The translations under genes and the position numbers were made by a program. This document shows positions 11,224 to 21,960 of a DNA stretch of 64,000 bases, piece after piece. Where the stretch lies: assembly GCA_002435385.1 (NCBI GenBank), contig DJMN01000060.1, forward strand, positions 63,014-127,013, in the 5' to 3' direction. Numbering within the stretch: the stretch's first letter is position 1; the number at the start of each line of letters is the position of its first letter. This stretch comes from Patescibacteria group bacterium UBA6489. GTDB taxonomy: Bacteria; Patescibacteriota; Gracilibacteria; BD1-5; UBA6164. The notes beneath the pieces were generated by a model. That model did no database searches. It was not told the DNA's origin and was given only the letters and a program-made list of their open reading frames with translations.

Positions 11224-11556
11224 CTAATCAATATCCACCCAAACTTTTTTCTCACTCCCATAAAAATACCTCCCATAAGGATAAAAATAAGTATAACTCA
11301 ATGAATACCCCCCTCTCTCCTCATCATAAAAATACTTATAATTACAATCCATCAAAGAAGAATAATGAATAGGAACCTTATTATAATACTCAGGAACCAA
11401 ATCACTCAATTTCTCAGGATAATTTCCATTCTCCTGCTTATACAATTCTATATTTTCTATAATACCATCTGCCTTCGTCCTCGTATAATCTAAAGTACAA
11501 CTACTAACCAAACAATAAGTAATAAAAATTATCAAAACAAGAAAAACACTTTTCAT
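11224..11556 (-). CDS. Predicted small lipoprotein
   Basis: 110 aa. N-terminal hydrophobic segment followed by a lipobox-like LVSSC (Cys near residue 17), then a mature region rich in Tyr and acidic residues (YKQENGNYPEKLSDLVPEYY). The last motif resembles the C-terminal pseudopilin/type II secretion-like fold ENGxYP..LSDL.P.Y that many small exported proteins share. Function unknown. ATG at 11556 chosen; the reading frame extends to 11565 only through a TTG. Confidence 0.7.
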   Translation of the reverse strand: MKSVFLVLIIFITYCLVSSCTLDYTRTKADGIIENIELYKQENGNYPEKLSDLVPEYYNKVPIHYSSLMDCNYKYFYDEERGGYSLSYTYFYPYGRYFYGSEKKVWVDID

Positions 11557-11627
11557 AAAAAACAAATAAACAATAATACCATTTTCATCCCCTTCCCCCT
11601 ATAGGAGAATAACTAGGAGAAACTTCC

Positions 11628-12713
11628 CTACTTACTAAACTTAAACAACATAACATCTCAATCCCTTACAACATAATCCTTTCATTCTAACCTAACTTTA
11701 CCATTCTCTCTTGCTCTACTCCATCATCAAAACTCTACTAAATCATCCCAAGCAACAACATCAGCCTTTATAAACCCCTTTTCAAAATCAGTATGAATAA
11801 CTCAAGCAGCCTGTGGTGCTGTAGCTCATTTTTTTATAGTCCAAGCCCTAACCTCTTTTTCTCAAGCAGTAAAATAATACTCAAGCCCTAAAGCATCATA
11901 AGAAGTCTTAATCAAATTATCTAAACTAGCCCAACTAAGCCCCATATCTTCAAGAAATTCTCTCTTTTCTTCTTGAGTCATCTCTATCATATCTTCTTCT
12001 AACTTAGCAGAAACAGCAACAGCCCTTACATTATCATTATCTATTCAAATAATTTTCTTAAGCTCCTCCTCAGAAGTTCAAATCATTTCCTCTGAAACAT
12101 TACAAGCATAAACAAATTTTTTATTTGTAAGTAAATGTAAATCATATACATATTCTAATTCGTCTTCATCCAGTCCCATATCACTAACCAAAACTCAAGT
12201 ATTCAAATTTTCTAACACTTTTTTATATGTATCTACAGCCTTTGCAATCTCTTTATCTGATCTGGCCTTTTTTCAATCTTTTATAATTCTCTTTTCAACA
12301 GTCTCTATATCAGCCAAAATAAGTTCAGAGTTTATAACCTCTATATCCACCTTAGGATCAACCTTCCCATCTACATGAATTATATTATTATCCTCAAATA
12401 ACCTAACAACTTGAAGAATAGCATCAACTTCTCTAATATTAGCTAAGAATTTATTACCAAGACCTTCTCACTTACTAGCTCAAGCAACAATTCAAGCAAT
12501 ATCAGTAAACTCACAAGTCGCAGGAATAATTTTTTGTCACTTAACTGCTTCCCTTATTTTTTCTAACCTCTCGTCATTTACATTAACTATTCAAACATTT
12601 GGCTCAATGGTACAAAACGGAAAATTCTGTGCATCAGCACTATAATTCTTAGTCAAAGCATTAAACAAAGTTGATTTTCCAACATTAGGCAATCACACGA
12701 TTCAAATTTTCAT
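11628..12713 (-). CDS. ychF: Ribosome-binding ATPase YchF/OLA1
   Basis: 361 aa, full length for YchF. It opens with MKIGIVGLPNVGKS (two TGA glycines), followed by the family's switch region (TCEFTDIAGIV.GASKGEGLGNKFLANIREVDAI) and a C-terminal TGS-like domain ending in VVRDGDVMLFKFSK. YchF is a universally conserved P-loop protein that binds ribosomes and hydrolyses ATP. Housekeeping gene, no operon partner evident; a family 1 repeat block precedes it. Confidence 0.95.
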
Positions 12714-12789
12714 AAACTCTAATTTTATTAAAATAATTATTTTTTTATTATTTAGTATTTTTTAATACTCCTCCTACTCGTACCTTGTT

Positions 12790-12887
12790 TTCCCCTCCTT
12801 AGCAAGGAGGGGGCTAGGAGGTGGTTTTTCAAAATCTAACTCCAATTTTTCTTCCTCTCCAGAAAGGGGAAGAATTAAGGGATGGGT
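12790..12887. repeat. Composite repeat block (two family 1 elements)
   Basis: First element TCCCCTCCTTAGCAAGGAGG plus GGGCTAGGAGGTGG, then a spacer AAAATCTAACTCCAATTTTTC, then a second palindrome CCTCTCCAGAAAGGGG with an AATTAAGGGATGGG tail. The whole block, spacer included, is repeated at about 13201-13299. The two blocks flank the 69-aa gene. Confidence 0.85.
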
Positions 12888-13097
12888 TTAATAATGATCA
12901 TAAAATATCTTATTATCAACCTCCTTTACAGATTTTTTCACTTCCTTATCAAAAAGATGAAGTTTCTCTGAAATAAAATCTGTTCCTATATAATCCTCAA
13001 ACTCCTTAAATTGCTTAGGAAACAAATCAGCAAAACTCAAAAGCATAGCGATAACAAGAAAAAGACCAAAAGCTATTATCAATACTCTTTTTAACAT
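12888..13097 (-). CDS. Small single-pass membrane protein
   Basis: 69 aa. One N-terminal hydrophobic helix (residues about 4-24) then a charged Phe/Lys/Glu-rich tail of 45 residues. No family recognised and, unusually here, no TGA codon. It is bracketed by two copies of the same composite repeat, so the gene-plus-repeat unit may have moved or been duplicated. Real-gene confidence is moderate. Confidence 0.5.
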   Translation of the reverse strand: MLKRVLIIAFGLFLVIAMLLSFADLFPKQFKEFEDYIGTDFISEKLHLFDKEVKKSVKEVDNKIFYDHY

Positions 13098-13125
13098 ATA
13101 TTTTTACTTAATAATTAACTATCCC

Positions 13126-13299
13126 CCCCAACTCGTTCCTCACTTCCCCCTCAATTGAGGGGATTAAGGGGGAGCTTTATTTTATTATATTCCAATTTCC
13201 TTCCCCCTCCTTAGCAAGGAGGGGGTTAGAGGATGGTTTTTTAAAATCTAACTCCAATTTTTCTCACTCTCCAGAAAGGGGAGGGATTAAGGGAGGGGG
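13126..13299. repeat. Composite repeat block (three family 1 elements)
   Basis: Element one is CCCCCTCAATTGAGGGG with ATTAAGGGGGAGCT tail, preceded by AACTCGTTCCTCA; element two is CCCCCTCCTTAGCAAGGAGG with tail; element three is CTCTCCAGAAAGGGGAG with tail. The first two in the same order recur at 43950-44068, and the last two in the same order at 12790-12887. It occupies the whole 208 bp gap downstream of valS. Confidence 0.85.
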
Positions 13300-13305
13300 C
13301 TTATT

Positions 13306-16008
13306 CTAAATAAACTTACCTATCTTCTCTTCCAATTTCGCTAACTTATCTCTAGCTTGTTTAGCCTTTTCCATTTCAGCCACTACAAGTTGCTTAGGAG
13401 CCTTAGTTATAAAATTTTCATTTAACAACTTTTTGTCAATTATCTCTATATACTCTTTAGTATCCCTTATCTGTTCCTTTAACCTAGCAACTTCTTTTTC
13501 GACATCTAAAGCATTAGAAGTATCAACATAAACTTCAATTCAAGACTTAATTATACCATAAGCTACATTAGAATCAGTAATTTTCTTTCAAACTATCTTA
13601 GTATCTTCAGATTTAACTATTCAACTAATTATATCCAAAACACCCTCTATAACCTCAGCATTTTTATTCTTAGCATAAATACTAAGCTTTATAGTTTTAT
13701 TTGGCATTACATTATTATCCGCTCTTAATTTCCTTACCTCTTTTATAAGACTAATGATAAGCTCCTTATCCCTTTCTATTCATTTATCTCTAGGTACTCT
13801 TACATTTGGCCAAGTAGAAGAAATTAAACTTCATTCAAATCATAATTTATCATAAATTTCCTCAGTTATAAATGGAATATAAGGATGCCAAAACTTAAGT
13901 AAACTATTCAAAACATAAACTATAACCTCTTTCCCAAATTTTGAAGTCTCTTTAGTAAGCTTAAACTCTTCTATATAATAATCACAAAATTCATTCTTAG
14001 TAAATGTATACAACTCTTGACCAGCCTCAGAGAAAGTATAATCCTCCATAGAATTAGTAACAAGCTCTGATAAATAGTTTAACCTAGAAAGAATCCATTT
14101 TTCATGAAACATTAAATCTTTATAATTCTTTACTAACTTAGATTCAAGAACGCTTACCATATCCTCCCCTTTATTTAAGGGGGAGTTAGAGGGGGTTATA
14201 TCCTTTAAATCTCATATAGACATATGAACAAATCTAGAAGCATTCCAGATTTTATTCATAAACATCTTATTATTCTCTATATTTTGTTCATCTAATTTCA
14301 AATCATTTCAAGGAGTATTTCAAATAGTTAAAGTCAATCTAAGTGCATCAGTACCATACTTTTCTATCATCTCTAATGGATCTATACCATTTCATAAACT
14401 CTTACTCATCTTCCTACCAAATTTATCTTTGATAAGACCATGAAGATAAATAGTTTTAAATGGAGTTTGGTCAGTAAACTCATATCAAAATAAAAGCATT
14501 CTAATAACCCAAAAGAAAATTATATCGTGCCCAGTTTCAAGCATTTCAGCAGGATAAAATTTCTCAAATAAATCTGGTTGTTCCCCTCCCCACATATCAT
14601 AATCAAGTGTAGAAAAAGGCCACAAAGCACTTGAAAACCAAGTATCAAGAACATCAGGATCTCTTGTATAATCCTTATTATTACTCATATTCTCCTCAGT
14701 TACAAGCATCTCACCAGTTTCATTATGATAATAAACAGGTATTTGATGCCCCCACCAAAGCTGACGAGAAATACACCAATCTCTTAAATTAAAGATCCAA
14801 TCCTCAAATATTTTATTAAACCTTTTCGGAATTATTTCAAAATCTTTACTTCTATATCATTTTATAACCTTTTTAGCAATAGGTTTTACATCAACAAACC
14901 ACTGTTTTGAAACAATAGTCTCAACTTTACATCAAGTTCTTTCACAATAACCAACTTTTGAAACATGATCCTCAGTCTTCAATAAATTTCATTTTGATTT
15001 AAGTAATGCAACTATATTTTTTCTAGCTGTCATAAAATCCTGTCACTCAAAAATTCAAGCAACTTTCGTCATTCTACCATCTTTTCAAAGAACTACCATA
15101 TCCAAAGGCAAATCATGTCTTTTAGCAACTTCAAAATCATTTGGATCATGAGCAGGAGTTATTTTCACAGCTCAAGTTCCAAACTCCATATCAACCATCT
15201 CATCAGCAACAAGTGGAATCTCCTTATTTACTATAGGAAGTATAAGTTTTTTTCCAGCTTTAAGTATTTTTCTATACCTTTTATCCTTAGGATGAACAGC
15301 AACTGCAACATCTCAAAGCATAGTTTCAGGTCTAGTTGTAGCAACAACTACCTCATTATCACTTCCAGAAACAAAATAAGTTATATAATATAAATGTCCA
15401 GGTTCTTCTTTATAAACAACCTCTTGATCAGATAAAACAGTATGAAGAGCAGGAGAATAATTTACCATATATTCTCACTTATATATAAGTCCTTTATTAT
15501 ACAAATCAACAAAAGCTGCATTTACTCTCTTATTTAACCCATCATCTAAAGTAAATCTCTCTTTACTCCAATCACAACTAGCTCACATTTTTCTAATCTG
15601 ACTTGTAATCACATTACCATACTCTTCTTTCCAATCCCAAGCCTCTTGTAAAAATTTTTCTCTTCACAAATCAAATTTAGTTTTTCACTCTAACGCTAAT
15701 TTTTTTTCAACTACAGTTTGTGTTGAAATACCAGCATGGTCAACTCAAGGTAACCGTAAAGTAGAATCTCATTTCATTCTATGATACCTAGTCATTATAT
15801 CTTGCAAAGCAATAAATATAGAGTGACCAAGATGTAATTTACCAGTTACATTTGGAGGTGGCATAGGTATATAAAATTTATCTCAAGTTTTGTTTTCTAC
15901 TGGTTTAAATTTTCATTCTTTTTCCCAATAATTATAAATTCTTTCTTCAAATCCTTTAGGATCATATTTCTTTTGAAATTTATCTTTATTCATTTCATTT
16001 TTAGCCAT
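13306..16008 (-). CDS. valS: Valyl-tRNA synthetase (with in-frame repeat insertion)
   Basis: 900 aa class I synthetase. HIGH motif as HLGHS in PMPPPNVTGKLHLGHS, the ValRS editing domain in the middle (TTRPETMLGDVAVAV), KMSKS intact followed by LGNGIDP-like sequence, the tRNA-binding helical domain, and a C-terminal coiled-coil arm (valine tRNA synthetases' usual end; VEKEVARLKEQ-type residues near the stop). At 14163-14199 a family 1 repeat is inserted in frame, encoding DITPSNSPLNKGED at the junction before the anticodon-binding domain. Many glycines are TGA. Essential gene, so the insert must be tolerated. Confidence 0.95.
14163..14199. repeat. Palindromic repeat family 1 inside valS
   Basis: TCCCCTTTATTTAAGGGG palindrome plus GAGTTAGAGGGGG tail. 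In frame on the minus strand; adds about 12 residues rich in Ser, Pro, Asn and Lys. Confidence 0.8.
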
Positions 16009-16038
16009 ATTTTTAAATTTTTATATTTTAAAGTTGTT

Positions 16039-16326
16039 TTATTTATTATTTTTTTTACTTACAAGATAAAATCAAGTAAATACAAATAATGGTAAAAAAT
16101 TAATTATTATGTTTCTTATTAAAAATTTAATATTACCTCAAGGTCAATAATAAACCTTAATTGATTGCAATGGTAAGTATAATCTTTCATGAACTCAATA
16201 CAATCCACAGCATCTAGATTCTTCTATTATTTCATATTCATTTACAAAACCGATAATCAACACAAAAAATAAATATAATAAGAAAATTATATTTATAACT
16301 AATCTGACTCGTCTTGAAAAAAACAT
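16039..16326 (-). CDS. Small two-helix membrane protein
   Basis: 95 aa with hydrophobic segments at about residues 7-27 and 68-88 and a middle region containing a CC pair (ESRCCGLYG) and a Gly-Pro-Gly turn made of TGA codons (YYGPGGN). The overall plan, two helices and an extracytoplasmic loop, is like other small uncharacterised membrane proteins in this window. It lies 30 bp downstream of nothing coding on its strand except the small secreted gene further right across a terminator. Function unknown. Confidence 0.6.
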
Positions 16327-16346
16327 CCAAATAACTATTAAAAAAA

Positions 16347-16378
16347 TAAGGTCTTGTTTTATTATATAAACAAGACTT
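16347..16378 (-). terminator. Intrinsic terminator downstream of the 52-aa gene
   Basis: AAGTCTTGTTT / AAACAAGACCTT hairpin on the minus strand followed by ATTTTTTT. Confidence 0.75.
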
Positions 16379-16421
16379 TATTTTCAAAATTTGTTTTAAC
16401 TATTTTCTAAACCACTTTTTT

Positions 16422-16580
16422 TTATCTACCAACAGCTAACTTTATAAATAAAGAATATTCTGTAATTTCAGGAGCACTCTTATAAAGTTCTAGACTTGAA
16501 TAAGCAGAAGCCCTAACTACACTAAAAGTTAAACACAAAGCAAAAACAATAAAAATATACATATTTAACCTTTTTTTCAT
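16422..16580 (-). CDS. Very small predicted secreted peptide
   Basis: 52 aa. KKR start and hydrophobic core (residues 7-22) ending in VRASA, a textbook signal-peptidase I site (AxA), then about 27 residues SSLELYKSAPEITEYSLFIKLAVGR. Open in code 25 with no TGA needed; downstream terminator supports transcription. Could be a secreted peptide or the N-terminal part of something degraded. No family recognised. Confidence 0.5.
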   Translation of the reverse strand: MKKRLNMYIFIVFALCLTFSVVRASAYSSLELYKSAPEITEYSLFIKLAVGR

Positions 16581-16703
16581 AATGATAACTTTAATAAATA
16601 ACTAAGTAAATTTTATCATATATAAATAAACTTTGCAAAATTATATTAATAATATATAAGACAACTATTATCCTCTCATTTTATCTTAATTTAATTAAGA
16701 CTT

Positions 16704-17207
16704 TTAAACTTCTAAAACATTTTTAACTAAATTTTTATTATCAAATGAAAATTTAGAATTCTCCAAATATCTAATAAGAGCATAAAAAATACTCCACTTA
16801 TTATTTCCCTCATATAAAAAACAATTTCCAGTATTCCTTATAGGATCAAATTCCTTCAAAATAGAAGACATATGATTATTCTTGGAAGTTATAGGAATAA
16901 TTCCCTCATTCATATAATCTCATAGACTTGAAATATCATCATCACACAATATAAAATCAAATCCAACACTCATTTCTCTTTTTATTTGTTCTTTTAAACA
17001 GACATTTTTAAAAGTCTTTAATTTAAAATCTGTAACTACCACGAAATTAGCATCTAAACTTCATAAAGCATCTACAAAGTCAACCAATAAATCCTTATCA
17101 TTAAGAACAACCAATCAATTTAACTTATTCTTTCTCGGAAAATCATATTCCTCCTTTATAAGTTTAGAATATTTCTTTTTTTCCTTCATTAATTGTGAAA
17201 AACCCAT
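16704..17207 (-). CDS. Glycosyltransferase-like single-domain protein
   Basis: 167 aa. An alternating beta/alpha pattern (LNWLVVLNDKDLLVDFVDAL, NFVVVTDF, FDFILCDDDISSLGDYMNEGIIPIT, ...NTGNCFLYE...ALIRYLEN) resembles the C-terminal Rossmann half of GT-B glycosyltransferases such as glycogen synthase, where an E/D and a GxxPI segment bind the nucleotide sugar. The N-terminal acceptor half is missing, so it is either a truncated or repurposed domain. Similarity is by eye only; function uncertain. Confidence 0.45.
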
Positions 17208-17278
17208 AAATTATTTGTAATAAAAATATTTATGAGTATATACTAACACAATAAATAAGATAATTCCAAATAATTAAA

Positions 17279-17307
17279 TTGACAAAAGAAGAGTAAATAT
17301 ATTTAAT
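17279..17307 (+). promoter_or_regulatory. Sigma-70-like promoter for dus
   Basis: TTGACA, 17 nt spacer, TTTAAT, ending 10 nt before the dus ATG. This would give a very short or leaderless transcript. Confidence 0.45.
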
Positions 17308-17316
17308 ATCAAAAAT

Positions 17317-18339
17317 ATGAAAAACTACTGGAAAGAACAAACAAAAAAATGAAAAATGTGCTTCCTTGCTCCCATGGACTGATATTGAGACAGTGCCTAC
17401 AGACAAACCATAAAAAAAGTAGCCCCACACATTCAAGCAATAACAGAATTTTACAGTGCAGACTGACTAGTACACTCAAGATTCCTAGCAAAAGAGGTAC
17501 TACCACACTCAAACATAGAAAATCCCCTAACTATACAAATATTCTGAAAAGAACCAGAAATGTTTGCAAAAGCAGCAAAAATCATAGAAAATTATGATTA
17601 CATATGAATAGACATAAATATGTGATGTCCAGCCAGAAAAGTTGTTAGAAGCTGACATTGAAGCAGTCTAATGATAAACACAGACACAGCATTTGAAATA
17701 GTAAAACAATTAAACGAAACATCAAAACTACCAATAAGCGTAAAAACTAGAATCGGATATGAAAACAGTGAAGATTTAATCAAATTCGCCAAATGACTTG
17801 AAAAGGCTTGATGCTCTATGCTCACAGTCCATGGAAGAACTACAATTCAAGCATATAGTTGATTTGCAAATTGGGAACCAATATATGAACTAAAAAAACA
17901 TCTAAATATACCAGTTATATGAAACTGAGATATACAAAACTTTTCAGATGGAATGAAAAAAGTGAAAAATTTAGATGGATTTATGATTTGAAGAGCAAGC
18001 TTTTGAAATCCATGGTGTTTTATGGATGAATCAAATGATAAAATCTGAAAAAAAGAAAACTGGAAAAATTGAGTTTATTATCCAAATTTATTTGAAATAC
18101 TAGAAATGATGGAATTTCATGCAACAAAATTAGTTGAAACAAAATGAGATAAAGTGTGAAGTCTAGAAATAAGAAAACACTTAGTTCAATATATGAAAAA
18201 CTTCCCTTGAGTAAAAGCTTATAGAAAAAGATTAGTAACAACAGAAAATCTAGAAAATTCTATAAATATCATAAATGAAATAAGAGAAAACTTTAATGAC
18301 TCTTTAGATAAAAGACCTTGATTGGGAGAAATTGAATAA
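17317..18339 (+). CDS. dus: tRNA-dihydrouridine synthase
   Basis: 340 aa flavoprotein of the Dus family, which reduces uridines in tRNA D-loops using FMN and NADPH. Seen: FLAPMDG near the N-terminus, the catalytic NMGCPARKV motif (Cys), KTRIGYE, the LTVHGRT motif and IPVIGNGDI with three TGA glycines, then FMIGRASFGNPW for phosphate binding. All family landmarks are in order in a TIM barrel plus helical C-terminal domain. A hairpin follows the stop. Confidence 0.93.
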
Positions 18340-18363
18340 AAATTCATCATCTGTAAACACAAT

Positions 18364-18389
18364 AAACCGTCCGCATTGCGGACGGTTTA
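18364..18389. terminator. GC-rich hairpin between convergent genes
   Basis: AAACCGTCCGC-ATT-GCGGACGGTTT, a perfect 11-bp stem between dus and the convergent 40-aa gene. No long T-run on either side, but position suggests a bidirectional terminator. Confidence 0.65.
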
Positions 18390-18417
18390 TAAAGTCATCA
18401 TAACTTTCCTCTTTTTT

Positions 18418-18540
18418 TTATTCACCGATAGCTCGGTGAATTTCTATATCCCTACTGCTAGAGGATATCTTGACATCTTTCATACAATAGAGTGCAAACA
18501 CTATAGCCAAAACAACTAATATAACTGTTCCTGTATTCAT
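18418..18540 (-). CDS. Tiny single-pass membrane protein
   Basis: 40 aa. Hydrophobic helix (residues 5-20, VILVVLAIVFALYC) followed by a polar tail (KDVKISSSSRDIEIHRAIGE). No TGA. Supported only by the intact frame, ATG start and an adjacent hairpin terminator. Confidence 0.35.
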   Translation of the reverse strand: MNTGTVILVVLAIVFALYCMKDVKISSSSRDIEIHRAIGE

Positions 18541-18888
18541 TATTCCCCCTTTCCCTATCACAGGGATTTTAAAAATATCTTTAAAGATTTTGTTTTTATT
18601 TTATCCTGATATTTTACTTAACTATTTTTCGAAGTCAAGAAAAATAAACCTTGTTTTTTCCTTTTACAAAAAGAAAAACTAAAGTTCACAAACAATCCTT
18701 GACTATATTATTTAAAAGAGTAAAATATTAGATTTAAAATAAGTCAAATAAAAATTCAAAAAATACTATGCTTTCCATTATTAAACTCAAATTAGAGCCA
18801 TTTCTAGAATTTCAAAGCCCCTTATAAAAATAATAAATACAAAAAAGTAGAGTATAAACCTACTCTACTTTAAAAATCACTCAAACCA
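18541..18888. other. Gene-free interval with terminator and a possible promoter
   Basis: No reading frame of note. It holds a TTGACT-N16-TAAAAT promoter-like string on the plus strand at 18699-18726 with no gene behind it (only a 19-codon frame starting near 18769), and the terminator of the leftward 3D protein gene at 18845-18873. Confidence 0.4.
18845..18873 (-). terminator. Intrinsic terminator of the 3D-domain gene
   Basis: AAAGTAGAG / CTCTACTTT hairpin, followed on the minus strand by TTTTTT. Confidence 0.8.
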
Positions 18889-20415
18889 CTATCCCATATT
18901 CTGATTATCAGCTACCTCTCCCTTATCTTCATCTAACATTCATTTTTCTTTCATCTTCTCCTTTAATAAAAACTCAGCTATAGAGTCCTTAAACTGCCCC
19001 CTAGTTTTTGGTCAAAAAACTCAAGCTCACATCTCATCACGAGAAGAAATTACACTATTTTCTAATTGAAACTTAACAATTGATTCTTTAGTTATATTAC
19101 CGAAAAAGGCTGTATCTTCATAATCAAAGTATCAAAGTTTTTTTAATAAAACCTGCAATTCCCTAACTCTATCAGAAGACTCTCAAAATCTAGGTTGTCA
19201 TAAATTCTCTACAATCTCCTCTGATTCCTTATAAGACAACTCTTTCAATTTCCTTATTTCATCTTCTACACTAACATAAGCAACAAGCTTCTCCTCAGAA
19301 ACATAATCCTGTTTTTCCTCTTCAATACTTCTTCCATTTTTTATCAAAAACAATCAATAATCTTTTTTTAGACTACTCCTAGTTTGAGGTCAAAAATTCC
19401 CTGATCATAAATCGCTAGAATCACTTATAACCCTTCTAGCTAACTGATACATAAGTACAGTCCCCTCAACACTATTATAATTTCAATCTATTTTTCACCT
19501 ATACAAAGACATTTCCTTAAGAATTTCTTGTAATAATTTTACATTATCAGTTCATTCAAGAACATTTGCAAATAATATTTTTTCCCTATCACTTAGAACA
19601 TCTTCAATATCTTCCGATATATCGTTTTCAGATAATAAATTATCATCTAAATCTCATTTTACATAAACTTCTCTAAATTTCTTTCTTGTCTTCACTCACC
19701 AATAACCAGCTCAATAAGTATTCTCATCTTTTACAATTCAATACTCCAACTGAAAATCCAAAACTATATCATAAATTTTTGAATAATTTCAATCAACCTT
19801 ACCATTATACACTCATACATCCTTTAAAAATGTCTGCAACTCTTTTATATCACTAACACTAGAATCATCTCAAATTCATTTAGCAAAAACACCAGACAAA
19901 TTTTCTAAATTTTTAGTAACCCAATCAGGTGCTGGAATCTCATCATGATTTATACTAACCTCCTCTCAACTAGAAACAACTTTTCACTTTACAACTCTTT
20001 TTCACCAATAAAGAGCTCTCTTTAATCACTCATCACCATATCAAACCCAAAGATCTATTCTATCATACTCATATCATCTCTTTCAGCTTTCAACAATAGC
20101 TCCTCCTCTATCCTCAACACTACCAACTCAAAGTCACTCCAAATAAATCTTTGTTCCAAAATTATACTTCGTAGGAGCAGCAAGCATTCAAGAAAAAACA
20201 GGTTTTCCAGAAGCTCATTTAATTCACTCTCAATTTAAAACCTTTTCAGAATAATAATCTCAAGTTAAGTAATTATCTTGATTAGGAAGTGGAGAATAAT
20301 AAGCTGTAACAATAAAACTAGTCTCTTCTCATACAATATCATCAGCTAAAACAATCCTAAAAGTAGACGATAACATAACCGTCAAAATCAAACCAATACT
20401 TAAAAACTTTTTCAT
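18889..20415 (-). CDS. Secreted 3D-domain / peptidoglycan-binding protein, copy 1
   Basis: 508 aa. Signal peptide (KKFLSIGLILTVMLSSTFRIVLA), then a 3D (double-psi beta-barrel, RlpA/MltA-like) domain at about residues 35-160 with the acidic motifs VEDRGGAI and YDRIDLWVGYG. Three peptidoglycan-binding-1 type repeats follow, each ending in a G[AS]G.FG.[QK]TR motif (GAGYWGVKTR, GSGNFGPQTR, GAGVFGPKTR). The 3D domain suggests cell-wall glycan cleavage or binding. It is a paralog of the plus-strand gene at 32999. Tail of about 25 charged residues. Confidence 0.85.
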
Positions 20416-20600
20416 TGTAAAATGTATTTATAAAATATTTACTGACACTAGTCAATACAATAATACAATAAAAAATAATATATGGCAAGTATTTGAAACT
20501 TTTTTACAAAAAATAACACTTTTACAACTTGTTACTATAAAAAAAATAAATATAATCCTACATAATCAAATTATTTATATTACTTTCAGCCTAATAAATG

Positions 20601-20643
20601 TAGCCTCTTTCTCCTGAGAAGGAGAGAGAATTTAGAGAGAGGT
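20601..20643. repeat. Palindromic repeat family 1, upstream of rlmE
   Basis: CTTTCTCCTGAGAAGGAGAG palindrome with AGAGAGAGGT tail; nearly identical to 27251-27294. It ends 14 nt before the rlmE ATG, so its purine-rich tail lies where a ribosome-binding site would be. Confidence 0.8.
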
Positions 20644-20657
20644 TTAACTAAAAAAAA

Positions 20658-21332
20658 ATGAGAAAATCCAAATTCCAAAACAAAAAACATAATAACCAAC
20701 CAATAAATAGACAAAAAAAAGCCAAAAAACCAAAACCATATACCATGCACGATGACTACTTTTTAAAAGCTAAAAAAGAATGATATAGAGCAAGGTCTGT
20801 CTATAAACTCATAGAAATACAAGAAAACTTCTGAATAATAAAACAAAATATGAACATTTGTGATATATGAGCAGCACCATGAAGTTTTATACAATACACA
20901 AAAAAAATTATAAAAGACACATGACAAATAGTTTGAGTAGACCTAAAACCAATAGATAAATACTCTCAACCAAACATAAACACAATTGTTCACAGCATCT
21001 TTGAATTTGATACCCTAAAAAAAGAAGTAGAAAAATACATCTGAGAATGAAACCAATTTGATTTAATCCTATCAGACATAGCACCAAACACAACATGAAG
21101 AAGAGATATTGATCAATATGCATCTGTTGAACTAAATATAAGTATACTAGAATTCAGTGATATATTCCTAAAAAAATGATGAAACCTACTATTAAAAGTA
21201 TTTAAATGAGAAGATTTTTGAGATTTAACAAAAGAGGTAAAAAAAAGATTTGAAAGATTTACAGAATATAAACCAAAAGCCTGCAGAGACAGAAGCTTTG
21301 AAGAATATGTAATTTGTTTTAATAAAAAGTAA
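20658..21332 (+). CDS. rlmE: 23S rRNA 2'-O-ribose methyltransferase (FtsJ/RrmJ family)
   Basis: 224 aa. A basic, Lys/Asn-rich N-terminal extension of about 30 residues precedes the catalytic domain: DDYFLKAKKEGYRARSVYKL (first K of the K-D-K-E tetrad), CDIGAAPGSF SAM-binding motif, LILSDIAPN (catalytic Asp), LLLKVFKGED (Lys) and a C-terminal RSFEEYVIC (Glu). These are the four catalytic residues of RrmJ. It methylates U2552-type position in the peptidyl-transferase centre. Next gene starts 7 nt after its stop. Confidence 0.92.
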
Positions 21333-21339
21333 TATTATC

Positions 21340-21960
21340 ATGTATCCAGACTCTTTTACATTTATTGACTATATGTTAACTTTATTATTTGTCTGAATAT
21401 GATCACTCTTTATAGTCATATGAGCAGATAAATTATACAAAATATATTTTGGTGTCATCATCTGATTCCTTATATTCCTTACATTAAACGCTCAAATAGA
21501 AAATCTAGAAATCATCTATTCTGAGATCCTATGACCATTTCAAAGCTTCCTAGTAAAAAATAAAGAAACAGTTTTATGAACTATAACATGCTTTATTCCA
21601 ATCTTTTGAGTTTTTGCAGCATTAAATCAAAGTGTAGACTTAAAACAAAAACCTAGAATTGCAACTATTATAATAACTTGAACTTTTTTACCAATTGTGA
21701 TTTTATGAATATTTGCCTATATTTCAGTAAACTCATATGCAAGACTTGAATTCTTATCAGATATACTAAGCATATTTTCAAACTCTTATATATTTCACCT
21801 TCTAAAAGAAAACAACTACTTAGTTTTTCTAACTATAATTTTTTTAATATTCTACAAAATAATACTTTCTATCTTTGTTTATATGTTTAGTAATATATTT
21901 AGTAAAGTTATAACGAAAGTCAAGGAAAAATATTATCAAAAAGAAAAAGAGATGGTTTAA
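21340..21960 (+). CDS. Polytopic membrane protein, unknown
   Basis: 206 aa with about five hydrophobic helices and a Lys/Glu-rich C-terminal tail (VKEKYYQKEKEMV). CvpA/colicin-V-like topology is possible (LTLLFVGIGSLFIVIG..), but no clear signature. It follows rlmE by 7 nt and is probably cotranscribed. Its stop overlaps by 4 nt the stop of the convergent histidine-kinase gene. Confidence 0.65.

Noticed and set aside
11109..11372. 87-codon plus-strand frame
   Set aside because: Runs through a terminator and antisense to the lipoprotein gene.
1573..16008. Idea that many genes are frameshifted pseudogenes
   Set aside because: Apparent bre­aks are all TGA codons at glycine positions; reading code 25 restores full-length proteins throughout.
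18699..18888. Small RNA gene from a TTGACT-N16-TAAAAT promoter
   Set aside because: The only hairpin downstream has its T-run on the minus strand and serves the convergent gene; no further support.
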